Source of the DNA: Diplosphaera chodatii | Taxonomy: Eukaryota; Chlorophyta; Trebouxiophyceae; Prasiolales; Stichococcaceae | DNA length: 64,000 bases | Reading direction: 5' to 3' | NCBI GenBank assembly: GCA_032358165.1 | Contig: JAALGY010000001.1 | Span: 558,001 to 622,000 of the forward strand | Shown here: piece by piece, positions 1 to 13,133 of the stretch | Layout of the letters: every line of letters starts with the position of its first letter | Numbering within the stretch: position 1 is the first letter of the stretch | Notes under the pieces: generated by a model | What the model saw: only the letters and a program-made list of their open reading frames with translations | What the model was told of the DNA's origin: nothing | Database searches by the model: none | Made by a program: the position numbers and the translations under genes

Positions 1-291
1 TCTCGGTGGACGTCTCCAATACCCTACTCCCAGGTCGAAGTTGTCTGCCCGCAGGGAGTATGTACCCGGGCCTTCAGTTGCGCACATCACAACCTCTTCA
101 CATCGCTTCTCACTCATCTACAGCTCTACTGTTGCGCGCCCTTGTGAGAGTCCGTCCGCAGCAGTCCGGGCACAGCACTTTACACAGCCTGCCTGCTGTT
201 GCTTCGCAGTCGGCCTTTGAGTGCAGCGCTCCCACGCGCAGTCGGCTTTGTTGACATAGACACATCTCAGCAGCTGTTCTATCCGCTCAGT

Positions 292-3200
292 ATGCGGCTC
301 TCCGCGGCGCAGCTGTGCGCCGTCGTCCTGCTGGTACGCCTGAAGCAGACAATCAGTGTGTCAGATAGTTCTAGCTCGTCACGCATGTCATGCACTCTTG
401 CCACCGCAGCGGTCTGCACGCCGCTGCTGTAGTGCATCTGTTACCTGAGATGTAGCACCGTCCGCTCAGCAGCGCAATAGTTGCAACGGCAGCACTTGTT
501 TGCTTGGCGACGTGTGCGACAATCCTTACACGTCGACTGCTCAATGTACCTGAGCACTGGCGCTGCAGCTCACAGACTGAGCCGCCCTTGTGTACTCACA
601 CCATCAACGCAGTTACTGACAGAATGAATGGTGCTCCTGTGCAGGCCGCTGCGGGCCTTGGCAGCGCCCAAAGTGAGCGTGTTACACCTGGCAGTCTTCC
701 AATTTTGCATGCATCTCCAATCCAGTGTTTGCCACCCGTGCTCGGGCTGCTTCCGTCGCTGCAACGCCTTAAGCGTGCTGCACCTGGCCTCTTAGTGCTA
801 TCCTGATGCTGTCGAGCGACATCACAGTCGGTAGACAAGGCGGACAGCTGTCGTGTCCAACTGTGACGACTTCAAGCGAGGCGACCGACACTGACATCGC
901 TACACTGCCCTGACGCAGTTCCGGAGCCGGATGTTGGCGGCCTGGTGCTGTTCCCCTCGCGCGACTTCGTCACCATCGAGTGCGCTCCTGTTTGACACGA
1001 TACATTTCGCTTAAATGTCTGATCAGCCGTCGTGTCATGTTTGGGAGCAAGCTTGCCTAAAGTGCCCCAGCCATAAGCAACGCAATCCAACCACGAGCTG
1101 ACGCTTCATTCGTGCTGTGCTGCAGGGGTTTCCAGGTGCTGCCTGCTGCGCCCTGCGTTCACCTCGCACCGCTTGCTCGCACCGACTGCCTTACATAATT
1201 TGTAACACCGGGTGTTGTGCATGGGCTGATCAGCACCTGCAAATGTCACACTGCAGCTTGCGCTGCCTGCAGCTACTCTTTGGCGCTCTATCATCCGTGC
1301 ATGCACCGTTGTGCAGGCTGCTACTGCCGGCAAGCCGTTCAAGACGGAGGTGGTGCGCGGCGCCACTATCTCCGCTGATGGCACAGCGTCAGGCGGCACG
1401 GTGGTGGGCGCAGCATGGTCCACCGGTTCAGGCGGCGAGGTCGCGGCCGAGGTCAACCACCCCGGCGGCGAGTGAGTGTCTTGATGGCTCCACCCTGCCT
1501 ATCACAGTCATGCGCATACATTCGCTACCTCATGTGTGTCGTCACCACGATGTTTTAGAGGATCTCACTGGGCTGCAGTGCGGCCGAGATGAGTATGGGT
1601 GTTTCTGCGCCGTTCGTCTCCTTCGTCTCCTCTCACCTGCTGTCCTGGCTCACCTCGCAGCTTTCTTGTCACAGGTGCTGGGGCGCTGATGCGCCGAACG
1701 CCCCAGACGGTGTTACAATCCCAGCCTCGCTGAAGGTCACGCCCGACATCCGCGCGAATGACGTGGTGCGAATGCTGGCTGGTCTCGATTGCAGTGCTGT
1801 GAAGCTCGATACACGCTGCATTTGCAGCAGTGCACTTCTTTGGCTACCTGCGATCATGATACCGACCCCCATTGCGGCAACATGCACCTTGCTATGCAGC
1901 AAGTACAGCGTTATGGTGTTCCCACCATTGATTTGCTGCTGTCCCTACCTGCTGCAGGTGCGCATCAGCGACGAGCTTGGCAACGTGATTGCGGGCCACA
2001 AGGTGCTGGACGCAAACATCACCGACATAGTCAGCGGCCCCGGCCTCAACTTCGTCGTCAAGGGCAGGATCGGGCCTGATGGTGAGCGCTGTGCTGCCGC
2101 TGATGCGCTGGTGCTGCATCTCACGCCTTGCTGGTGTCTAAGACAGAGCTGTGCTTAAGCAGCAGCGGAGGTAAGCAGCTGCCAAGCACGCCTGCAACAG
2201 CGCTTGTGCTTTCCCTGCAGTGTCACGCGTGAACCTGGAGCAGCGCATCATCAACCCTGACTGGACAGCCACGTCTGTGGGCCGCCGTGACGCCCGCGCA
2301 ACGATAAGTGCGTAACCACGCATTGACTCACGAAAGTTTTGTGGACTGTTGCATGCATCTGATCGAGCCAGATTGTGAAAAAAGGGGCAGGACAGCGGGG
2401 TTTTGAGGCACTGGCACCTGAAGCAGTGTACCCACCCTGCAGGCAACGGTCTTGTGGCAGCCGATAAGGGCGGCTACTCCTCGATGCTGTCCGTGGACCA
2501 AGCCGGTGTCTTCACAGCCACCTACGAGTTTGCCGACGCCCAGGCGCACGCGCTGGCAATTGAGGGCGGCTCCCGTATCATGGCCTGGGTGGTGAGCCCA
2601 CCTCTGTGCTCAGCTGTGGCATGGGCAGCCAGCTAGTACTGCTTTGAACCTGCTAGCGGCTGCGGCGTCTGCTTCCTTGTGTACTGCTGTATGAGTGTCT
2701 GCTTGCGCGCTCCAGCATGCGTCGAACGCCTATGCTGATAGTGATGTGTTTCTCTTCCTGTCTGCAGCGCGAGGATGCTGATGCAAATCGCCTTGGCCTG
2801 ACAATCGTTGAGGATGGTGAATTGGGCGGTCCCGGCCTGGGTGAGTCAATGCTTTCTCGCTTCCAGTCGTTCTCGTTGGAATGTTGACTATCATGTGTGA
2901 GGAACCGACGTGGCCCTGCTGCCGCCGGCAAGCACGTGCTTGCGGTGCTCCCTGCCAGTGCGGCGCTCATCTGCAGCACAGCCTGGCAATGCTACTGTCA
3001 TGTGCACCCTTGCTGACCTGCGACTGTCACACCCCTCCCACTGACTGGATGGAGCTTGCTGCGCAGGCGGATGCCCCAACGGTCCAGCCGCTGTGGAGGC
3101 GCCGCAGGGCTCGTTCGCTGCCAAGAAGGACGCCAACGGCCTCGTCACCTTCTCCTGGAGCAAGCCCCAGAGTGTCCCAGACGCCTCGGCGCTCGCCGGC

Positions 3201-6063
3201 TACTACATGGCTGCCATGGACCTGCCTGCCTCGACCCAGCGGGTGAGCCTGACATGGCCCAGGCCGCAAACGACAGGCCAAACGACTGAAGTTCAACATA
3301 CACTTTATCCTGCCTGCACAGCTGCACTGGCACAGCTGTCCGATGTGGCTAAAGCTCAGGCTCTGAAGTGCAGTTGCACCAGAGGATCACAGGGTGCTGC
3401 ATTGCTGCTTGGTCCGGTACCTGTTCACACTGCTGCTGCAAGGAGTGCAACTGACTGTTGCCGCTGCGTGCTGCAGGTGGAGTATTCCAAGCGTGTCATG
3501 GATCCTGCTGCCACCACCACCACAGTGTCCGTCCCCACCACCCCCGCCGGCAGAACCTTTGAGTACGAGATGCGCTCCATCACCGAGTCCGGCGCCTTCT
3601 CCAAGCCCTTTGCGGTGAGCTGCCTTTTCTCTTTCCTACACTGATGGCCCCGCCTGCTCCAGCCCAGCATCAAGCAAGCACTGCTGGGCCACTGGGCCAG
3701 CTTCGTGCAGCCAACCTGGCTTTTGTGCACACCAGCCTGTCCACCATGTGAGCAGCAGGGTCGGTGCTTGCTGCTGTCTGTTCGATGAGGGTCATGGTTG
3801 CTCTGCCTGCAGGTGCTGCGCACAGGCGCGGCGCCACCAGCTGGCGGCAACCCGCCGGACGCTCTGAGCACCACGCTCAACGGCAATGTGGTGCGTAGTC
3901 GACTCTTTGTCTGGGCAGAATCCCGGCAGAATCCCGGCTGTCCTGATGTGCGTCAGCCACATCCGTTGGGGCTTGACTGATGCTATATTGGCTGCGGCCA
4001 AAATCATCACAGCAAAAACATCCCCAACCACGCGGCCTTCAGGTGTACACCTTTGTGGTGGATACTTTCACTTCACCACCCCTCCGCATGACCGGCCTCG
4101 GATGCAACTTGCTGCAGGTCACACTCGTGGGCGCTGGCGGTCTGGAAGCGTACTACACCACCAGCGTGTTGAAGGACGACAACCCGGTCGCTCTGGGCGG
4201 CGACACCGTGTCACCCAAGGCCGAGCGATACAAGGGCCCTGTCACGGTGAGCCGCGGCGCTGTTGGCTGGCTGCCCTGAGCCGCATCTGCACCGAACAAC
4301 CCACAATCACCGTTGTGCTGTGTGTGGAGTTCTATGAGCAGCATCTCCTGCAAACTCACTGCTCGTTGCCGGTGTCCACCTTGCTGAGTGCACTGCTTCC
4401 CGCTGCGCAGCTTGACACCACGACCGAGGCCCGCTGGTTCCACTGGATCGCCTTCAACGCGGCTGACCTGTACACGAGCGGCTCCGAGCTGCAGACGGTG
4501 AAGGGCGCGCCGCCCATCGACACCGCGCCGACGCTGCAGGAGGCCACTGTTGGCCAGGTGAGGTCTAATAATCTACAAAAGGGTGTAGATGTAGCATAGA
4601 AGGCCTCAACGAGATGCACCTGATGGAGGCAGGGCTGTGCCACATGGCCGAATGTAGGAGTTTGGTTTTCCTCGCGGCTGCCTTGCAGGAAACGCTAACG
4701 GTGAAGTGGACGACTACGGACACCAACATCGCCTTTTTCGACGTGCAAGTGTGGGACAGTGCTGAGCCGGCGGCTAATGCGCCCGCTGGCGTCATTGTGA
4801 GTAGCTGGCGTGCATAAATGACTTCTGCGCTGATACCAGTGTGTGCCAGATCTCGAGCCAAGGCAGCTGAGCCGCCATCTTGTCTGATCAGATCTCGAGC
4901 CAAGGCAGCTGAGCCGCCATCTTGTCTGATCAGACGCCATGTCCCTCCGCAGGTGGCGGAGGCGACTAAGCAAGCCGGGACGCTGCGTCAGCTGGCAATG
5001 AAGGCTCCGGCTCCCACGGCTGACAAGCCTGGGCGTTACTGGGTCACCGTGCGCGGCCTCAACTCGGTGAGCGAGTGCAACACTTCCTTGACCTCCTGAT
5101 AGAGCGTGCAGCAGCATGCATGTGCGCACTGGAATGCAGCCGCAGCCTCTATGACCATGGTCAGTCATGGTGGTGCCTGTGCGCATCCAACTCAGATGCA
5201 CTGCCAGTATGCCCTCAGACAGCTGCTGCTTCTTACTGCATTGTGCGAATACATCGGTTATGAGTCACCAACCAGTGCCAACTTACCATGTGCTTTGCCG
5301 TCTACCTTGTAGGCGGGTACGCCTGGCCCTTGGGCTGTGCGGTATGGCGGCCCCGCCGGCACTGGCTACGTCACCCAGGCACCCACCGACAAGCTCACCA
5401 TCTCGGCGGCTGGCAGGTGAGCGGGCTATTTGATGACGTCGAGGGTGACAAGATGGCTCGCCCCAAAACAGCCCGGCATGTGTACCTGGGTTAGTTTTGG
5501 CTGTCCCCATTTGCACGACATATGACAGCTGCCATGCCAGGACAAGCAAACCCCACAAGTTGCTCAGGCGTTGCCGCACACATCTGGCTGCAGGTACCGG
5601 GCCGGCAGGGACTTCCGCGCAGACGGCACAGCCACCGACACCTCCGCCCTGCTGCACCTGTGCCGCGGACCGCTGACCGCCACGGGCGGGTGCACCCGCA
5701 TCACGCAGAACTTCTCGGCCACCCCGGTGCGTTGCTGCAGACACCGGCTCTGCTGGGCCTGTACCCAGTGCCGCCTCCCTGCAGCCCCTGTGCATGTCCA
5801 CTGACCAGACACACATGAGCAGCGACTGTCCCCCAAGGCCCCAATGCCCATCCCTGGCCAATGGGTTGGTGCGTGGTTCATGTCCTGAGTTTTGCGTCCG
5901 ACCGCAGGGTCTTGCCGGAGCCACCCCCGCCTGGACAGTGCGGCTGACCAACAATGCCGCCAACATCGCCGGTGGTGTCAACCCGCTGTACGTGAAGTCC
6001 GACAAGGGCGGCATCGCGGGTCCCGTCAACCTGGCTGCCCGGCGGCTGCGGCGGTCTATGTAG
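292..6063 (+). CDS. Secreted fibronectin-III-like multi-exon protein
   Basis: About 19 small exons can be chained in phase. The proposed start at 292 (MRLSAAQLCAVVLL) with the next exon near 644-669 (AAAGLGSAQ) makes a plausible signal peptide split by an intron. Later exons lie near 919-988, 1317-1471, 1675-1762, 1959-2081, 2221-2308, 2443-2591, 2766-2841, 3068-3242, 3478-3615, 3813-3892, 4117-4246, 4411-4557, 4690-4796, 4953-5067, 5313-5416, 5596-5728 and 5909-6063. Exons 3068-3615 read as a fibronectin type III fold (FSWSKP, then a YY strand, then FEYEMRSI). A second FN3-like unit spans 4690-5067 (LTVKWTTTD ... YWVTVRGLNS). The last exon ends LAARRLRRSM-stop. No catalytic motif or membrane anchor was seen, so an extracellular structural or adhesive role is inferred. 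The family is not recognised and the first two exons are the least certain. Confidence 0.72.
4847..4933. repeat. 42-bp tandem duplication in an intron
   Basis: A 42-base unit starting CAGATCTCGAGCCAAGGC is present twice head to tail with no mismatch (4847-4888 and 4889-4930), followed by the first three bases of a third copy. It sits in the intron just before the FN3 exon at about 4953. The perfect identity suggests a recent replication slip. Confidence 0.95.
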
Positions 6064-6931
6064 GCCCGCCTGGATGTCCTACAACTACAGCCTGAGAGAA
6101 GTGTCATGAAGTTGGGAATCAAGAGTGGGGGATGCGAACCATGTAGCGAACAGCGTAGGCATAGCAGTCTTTCGTTGTTAGTAGGTGTGTTTTGGCATGT
6201 ACACCGAAGTCGACAATGAGGGGTTAACATGCCCTGAAACTGGAAGCAGACTCAGCCACAAGGAACGTAATTGTCGATATGTTTCTGATTTGTTCTAGCA
6301 TGCCGCACTGCCATTTGTATGGCGATGTGTACTTGAAGCTGCCAACTGTGGCAGGGTTTTTGGACAGAAGTACTTCGAAGTGGGCAGCACATAGCATTCA
6401 TAGTATAGATTATGGTAATAACAGTAGTCTACAGTCCTTGCCAAATTCCCAGCATCAACTGTACGCCCAATTCCCAATCATCAACTGTATGCCCACCACC
6501 CGCCTGCCACACTTTCCAGCATATCACCATCTAATCAGCCCTCTGATGATGCAGAGTCATAACAAGGCACAGCATGTATAGGCTATTGTCGTGCACACTG
6601 CACATGTTGTCCTTGCATCAGAGGTATCATACATGTGATGGTCAAAGTGGAAACCACAAACCGGGGTCGGTCTGCTGCTGCTGCACACGACTATCAAGTG
6701 CTGGTGCTGGTGTATAAAGGCAGCATCCTTGTGATGTTGCACTTGCCACCGCTTCAGCGCTGTGCTTGCCCAGGGGGTTCGCCTTGCAGGGCTGGGTGGC
6801 TGGCATGCAAGCCTGCCCAGTGCCAACCACTCAGCCTACGTCCCGACTGAATCAATCAGCCTGCATCAATCAGACTGAATCAATCAGCCTACTTAGCCTA
6901 CGTCCCGACTGAATCAAGTGTGATGACGTCA
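6064..6931. other. Intergenic, convergent 3' ends
   Basis: This is the space between the stop of the plus-strand FN3 gene and the stop of the minus-strand GT90 gene, so it should hold both 3' UTRs and poly(A) sites. It is more AT-rich than the flanking exons around 6250-6560. Apart from the direct repeat at 6833-6917 I see no gene or RNA here. Confidence 0.7.
6833..6917. repeat. Pair of 23-bp direct repeats
   Basis: The 23-base string starting AGCCTACGTCCCGACTGAAT occurs at 6833-6855 and again, unchanged, at 6895-6917, with several ATCAATCAG fragments between them. It lies immediately before the stop codon of the minus-strand GT90 gene, that is in its 3' UTR. Confidence 0.93.
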
Positions 6932-9900
6932 TCACCAGCCCTTGCCGACAGGGTTCCGCTCCCAGGCGGCCTGCGCCTCCGGGCCATACGGCAGGTTGCA
7001 CTTCTTGGCCCAGCGCCTGCTGCGCTTCTTGGGCTGCCAGTCTTCCACGGCCTCGCACTTCCAGAACTTCGGCACCTGCACCAGTCATCGCAAAGGCTTG
7101 TCTTGCATCTGCTGCTGCTGCCGCTCCTCAGAAGCCTCTGCGCCTTTCCTATCTTGCTGAACTGCATGTGCAGAAGCAGATGACGAAGTGCCACCTTAGG
7201 CACTGCACAGGTCGGGGTGCAGATGACTGCTCGTGTGCGCCATTCGGGTGTTGAGCCCCATTCTGACGCCGGTTTGGCCAGCCACGTGCAGTCACCTGCA
7301 CCCCGACCTGTGCAGATGGCGCACAGCAAGACTGCAGCCCCACCTTGTGCTCGTCGGCGCAGGAGTAAATATCGTCGGCGCCCCGCAGGTACGGGTAGTG
7401 CTGCACCAGCAGCTCCTCGTCCTGTGACAGGGGGTGAAAGCGGTCAGAAAGAGCGGACATTGATGTGGCGGCAGCCAGCGCACACTTGCACCTGACTGTT
7501 CTGTTTTGCAACTGCCCATCCTATGCAGCTCCAAGGCACGAGCGCATGCATTCACAGCCTTGCTCTGCGCACGATGTCTTGCCCAAGTCCTGGTTCCTGG
7601 TGAGGGCGACAGTTCTCGGCAGTGGCACCCACGTAGTTGGGGCGGCGGTGCGGGGCGCCGAACTCGGCCAGCATGCGGGCCCAGTTCATGCAGCGCGCCT
7701 CTTCGCTGCGGAAGGGCTGGAAGGTTTGCAGCGCCGCGTACTCCCGCAGCAGGTCCCGCAGGTACAGCCGCACGTCCTCCGCCCGCAGGTGATCCGCCAG
7801 GAACTGCGGGGAGGGGGCGTCATGCGCTGCTCGAGCGGTAGATGACCACAGATCAATCATACGAAGCCGTCCGCAGGCAGCTTGCAGCAGTGTGCAGGGC
7901 CACCCAGCAGCTGTCATTTGTTGTGTAGCACAGACGCTCCTTGTTGTATCAGTGTGCATAGCACGTAGACAGTGCGATACCCAGTAGAAACACTGCGCGG
8001 CTGCCTGTCGGGGCGCACCTGCTGCGCGGCCTGCCCGATCTCGGACGGCGAAAGGCGGCTGCCCCAGCTGCGCGCCTGCCGCCAGTCGTCGGGCGACACC
8101 TCGTCCCGCCCCTGCAGCGGCGTCGCCCACGGCCGCAGGTCCCCCGCAAATTGCTTCGCGGCGTCCTGCACGCATTAAAAGTTGATAACAAACCAACGAA
8201 ATTGATTGATTGGTTTTTCTTTCTAATCTTCATTGCATGAACACCATCACTTTAGGTTTGGAAGCTGCTGCTTGGTACTGGCATATGGTAGATGTACTTT
8301 GGCTATTTTTACTCGTTCATGTATATCACTGGGGCGGAGCATAGGTAATAGGTAATGCCCTCATGTCGGCCCCGCAGGCGCGACCTTCAGTTCAGGTCCC
8401 CCGCAACCCGCACCTGCCCTGGCCCGAACTAAAAGCAGGGCATGTGCAGCGCAACGTGGTTTGGCGTGTGCAACAGGGTGCGTGTTTGCCAGCACCACCT
8501 TCTCGCTGGGGATGGTGACGCCGGGATCATCGTCCTTCCAGTCTGGCTCGGCCTCCGCTGCAAGTAGCCCCACAAAACCGGCTGGTGTAATTGCGTCCGT
8601 CAAAGGGTTTGGCGACCAGATCTTGATAGACTGCTCACGGTTGGGAGGCACTGACTGAGCAGGCAGCACGCTGGTGGCTACTCACGTTCGACGTGCCACG
8701 AGTCCCGCTCTGCTGCTTCGCCTGGTATGCTGCCATCTGAAGGGGCATGCAGCCGCCGCCGCCGATGCGCCTTGCGATGCTGCTGCTGCCGCCGCCGCCG
8801 CCACCTCCGCACCTGTGCCTGCGCCGCTGTGGCAGCTTCAGCATTGCTGCTGTTGCCACTGCTAGGGGCATCTGCTGTGCCGTCAGACGTACTACCCCTG
8901 GTGCCGTCGTCCGCTGCTGCGCCTGCTGTGTCTGGTCCCGCGGCCGCAGCTGCCTCGGCTGCCACGAGCTCGTCCATCTCTCGGATCTGGAAGGCCGGGG
9001 CCAAGAGCTCTTGACAACCTTGATATTGTGCATTGATCCAACGGTACAGACATTGTTGGTTGTCAGCAAAATGCAACAAGGCCACAGAATATGTCTCTCG
9101 TGCTTTGCCATTGGGACTGCACCTTGCGCACGAGGTCGTCGCACATGTCAGCGCCATCTGAGACCTGCGAGGTGGAACAAGACGCAGATGATTGGGGGTT
9201 GCTCATGAGACTGCAGCCATGCCAGCACACTGCATGCGCGTCACAGCGCACAGTGCTGTAGACTACATGTCAAGGACGGCCGGCACCTGCACGAAGTGGG
9301 TGCCGGGCACCAGCGCGCGCGAGTACCACTCGTAGTAGTGCATGCGCGGCGCCAGCAGCGGCGACCCGCACACCAGCTTCTGCCGCAGGTTGGACACGTA
9401 CGCGCGGCTCTCGATGTACACCGAGTACCTGCGGTGGCTGTAAACCCTAACCCAAACTCCACTGTGCCAATGCAGCGAAGCATGAACAAGCGGTAGCGGC
9501 ATCGAGCCACAAGACATCGGGTATCATGTGCCAGCGCATGTGGCTGCTGCAGGGGCATGCAGACACACACGTGTTGCCACCGCAGCCGATGATGTACACA
9601 TGCCAACAAGCATACTGCTGCAGGCTGGAGCTTTCACACCTGAAGTCACATGTGTTCGCAAGCGTCACGTTGGGCGTGGTGAGGTCGAATAGCGCAGCAT
9701 CCTCGGCCCGGCCGGCGCTCCGCAGCTGCTGCGGGCATGCCGTAAAGCGCCGCCTGAAACATAGCAAGGGGCGGGTCACTTGGCGCTGACTGTTGCCAAC
9801 ACTGCTGCCCCAGGTCAGGGCTTCGGCATATACAAATCGACATGCCACTGGGAAGGGACTCATGATGCACCCATGCCCTGCAGCTGCAACGGGCACACCA

Positions 9901-12900
9901 CAACAGCACTGGCATCACATGAGCAGGGCGAAGGTGCAACACAAAGTAAAAGAGCACCTGAGCTCGTCGCGCCAGGGGTGTTCTGGGTCCTGCGTCCGGC
10001 CACGCCACGCCGCCGCCGGCTGCCGCCGCCACAGCGGCACGGCGTCGTACTTGGCACGCAGGAAGTCGGCCTGGCGGGGCCAACCCACCACCAGGTCCCC
10101 CGCGTCACCTGCGGAACTGCCCCCACTGCTCAGCTGAATTGCGTGTTCTCCGCAACTGTTGCAGTGCACCGATGCAGCCATCCCACGGGCTCCACGCATG
10201 CCGTGGCTGATGGGACCCGCTCTGTGAACGCAGCAACATGCACAGCGGGAAACTGAGGCTGCGGCTTTTGCTTCGTTGCTGCAACCTGCTATGTGGAGCC
10301 GTACTGGCTGCAGGGTGAGACAGCCAGGCTTGTCACAATGGCAGTATGCTGCGCTGACTGAGGACGATGCTTTGATTGCGATGCAAGAGACTCACTCAGC
10401 AGCCACGAGTGCTCATGGCCGTAGAACCTGCAGGAGAGCAGATAGTGGTGGTGGTGCTATAGGGCGGCCTCCATTTGCAGCAATGCCGTCAAGTATCAGG
10501 CTTCATCACACGACGAGCGTGGCAGTCGACGAGCTTCAACACTGCTCAAAGCTCACGTGAAGTCCGGCAGTGGAATGTCCCAGTACTCTGCCGCGCTGTT
10601 GTAGCCCAGCATCGGCGTTGGTCGCGCCTGCATGCGAGCCATGCGGACCTCACGCCACCTGGCGAGGGACGGCTGTGAGTGCGCAATCCTGACAGGGAGC
10701 AGCTGCAGCTGAGGGGCCACATCAAGTTGCTGACGCTGCACGTCGCAGCACACCCTCTCGAGCTCGTAGGGGCGCTGGTAGTCCTGAGTGGCAGGCGACT
10801 TCTTGATGCAGGGGAAGTCCGCAGTGTGCACAACCGCATCCACGTCTGGGACCTGCGGTTGGGGATGCACACACGTCTTAGCGCCTGCAGCAGCAGCACA
10901 TGGAAGTTGCAGGGCTGGGCTGTGCAGTCCAGGCGGAAGCACGTCACAGCATGCTGCTGGTGCACTTGATGTAGTTGAAGCCCTGACATTGCTAAAGTCT
11001 ACCTGGCCAGGAAAGGCACGCAGCACGTCCAATAAAGCAAAGATGATGAAGGGGATGTGGCCCTTGGCTGATGTGTTGCCTGCACAGACATACTTGTAGA
11101 CTTGTAGGATCGACACGATGAACTGGGCGGACACAATCTACTGCAACACGAGCCTTGGCGCATCATGCCCTGCACTGTGCTGCTGCACATGTGCCACTTG
11201 GGCGCAAGGACAGGGATGTGACTGCTTGGCATGCGAGACCTATGGAAACTGCTGAGCATGGCTGACCTGGGCCCAGCTTGGCAGGGAACCAGCCCTGCAG
11301 TGTGCGCTTGGTACGGAAGTCCACCCACAGGCGGCCGCGCAGGATCTGGAACCGCATCACATCCCCCGCGCAGTATCCCTGGTACAGCGCCGACGCATTC
11401 TTCGCGTCCTCCTGCAGCGCAGCGCGGCGGCGGCAGTCAAAGTGGGCTCGACCAGCGCGCAGCTGCAGGGGCACCTCATCTGCACCTGATCATTTGACGC
11501 CGGCAGTCGCCAGCACTGGCATTTGGCAATGTCAATGGACAGCATGCCGGGTGATGAAGCTCTGGTTTAGTGACTGACAAAAATCAGATGCCGTGCACGG
11601 GGGGCGCGCACTCGGGTGATGCCGCCGATGTCGCGCCAGGGGTCCAGGTCGCGGCGGATCCAGTTGAGGTAGTACGAACGCTCCCCCGGCGCCGCCCTGC
11701 CCTCCCTGTGACCCAAATCGCAGGAGCAGTCCGTCTGTACAGGGTCGGTTGCTCATCTCTTATGGCAGAGCTTTGCCAATCGCAGCATGGATCCACTGAG
11801 AACCCTGCTTCGCGTGCTGTGGTGATTATCAGTGCTGTAGATGCTACGTTTGCACATCTCCTCCTGCCCGGGGACTCGCCTGTGCAAGGGGTCACGGTAG
11901 AATGTTTCGTTGGGGAAGCGTGACCTGGGCCGCCCATCAGGCCACCACCACCGCAAGCGCGCCTGCGACAGCCAAGGCGAGACTAACCCACAGCCAGATC
12001 GATGTGAAGCGCATCAGTGGCTGTTGCCATGAGCACACGCAAAGTGTAGCGCTGCTGCCTGCCAGCCAGCCCGAGCCAGGCTGCAGGCAGGGTGTACATG
12101 TGCCGTGCAGCTGCTTTTCGCAGGGGCAACAGGACCCAGAAGGCATCCAGGGTGCGTGCAGCAGCACCTCCTCTCGCAGCTGCTCCACGCTTTTTGGCGG
12201 CGGCGCCGGTGGCGGCGGGCCTGCTGGCGGCCGCCTGCGCCTCTGGAACGCTGCAGCCAGCAGCCGAGCCAGTGCAGAGCGCCGGCGGCGGCGTGCGGGC
12301 CGCCGCTGTCCCGTGTCACCATCCTCAGCTGCAGCCATGAGAAAGATCTGGCTGTTGCCCATATGCGCGGCATGCAAGCACAACAGTGTGCGCAGCTGTC
12401 ACTGTCACGCCAAGTCAGGGCCCAGGATGCCATGCATCATGATGGCATGGGACTGTGCATGGTACTGTCGCCAAGCTCTGATTCTTGCGCCTCAAAAGCC
12501 GCTGCTGTGACCGTGCTCACAGGCCGGCTGCAGTGCGCCTCCGTGTAGGCGGCTGCACAGGCATCCGGTGCCCACCTTCAGCAGCCTCCAGCGCCCGGCT
12601 CTGCACATAGTTGTACAGGTACGCCGCATCCGCTGCGTCCACACTGCCAGGCTGCCGCTCCAGGGTGGCGCCGTGCGGTCCTGTCCGTACCCGCGCCACC
12701 GTGACCTGCAGCCTTATGTCATCTGCTTGCTGATGGCATATGACCCCATTGCTGTGCAGTCAAGTGGACTCCAAGTAGTATAGTGTCGCCACTGCGCCCG
12801 CCCCTCTGCTTGTCAGCCGTGGCCTTTGCAGTTGCTGCCATGCCAGCAACTTGAATGGCACAGCAAGGGTTCGTGGGAACCGAGGCGGGCAGAAGGAAAG

Positions 12901-13133
12901 CTCACACGCTGCGAGCCTGCCTCGGGCATCGACCGCCGCGCGCTCCGCGCCATGAGTGACGGCCCCAGCACGCCCAGCAGCAGGACCGCCGCCAGCACAG
13001 CAGCTGCTATGGCGCTCTTCCGCCCGGCCAGCTGTGCCGCCGCCGCCGCCACCGCCTGGCTGAAGGGCAGCCGGCGGCGCGGCCTCGCTGTGGCCGGTCT
13101 GGTGCCCCGAGGAGCTGGCAGCCGCGTCAGCAT
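6932..13133 (-). CDS. GT90 (CAP10/POGLUT-like) glycosyltransferase, type II membrane protein
   Basis: Many exons on the minus strand follow the order of the GT90/CAP10 domain as known from plant and animal O-glucosyl/xylosyltransferases. The start at 13133 gives a basic N terminus and one membrane span at about residues 41-63 (12945-13013), fitting a Golgi type II anchor. Family landmarks in order: [13 protein letters not shown] (11585-11700), [13 protein letters not shown] (11282-11440), [15 protein letters not shown] (11000-11070), [11 protein letters not shown] (10557-10830), [14 protein letters not shown] (9965-10110), [20 protein letters not shown] then [20 protein letters not shown] (9262-9428), [10 protein letters not shown] (9120-9165), [17 protein letters not shown] (7640-7810), and a Trp/Lys-rich last exon ending NPVGKGW-stop. 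A low-complexity Ala/Arg insert near 8.7-9.0 kb may be partly intron. The sugar and acceptor cannot be told. Internal exon limits between 7.9 and 9.0 kb are uncertain. Confidence 0.85.
7203..7315. repeat. Near-perfect inverted repeat (33-bp arms)
   Basis: Arms 7203-7235 and 7283-7315 are reverse complements with only two mismatches. The outer 20 bases pair perfectly (left arm begins CTGCACAGGTCGGGG). The loop is 47 bases. It lies in the last intron of the GT90 gene, between the exon ending near 7333 and the final exon, so the pre-mRNA could form a strong hairpin. Confidence 0.95.

Noticed and set aside
1..291. Small plus-strand frames at the left edge
   Set aside because: No motif and no clear link to the FN3 gene; it could be upstream sequence or the end of another gene, which cannot be told from the window.
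9441..9453. Telomere-like TAAACCCTAACCC
   Set aside because: Only one and a half units inside a GT90 intron; not an interstitial telomere array.
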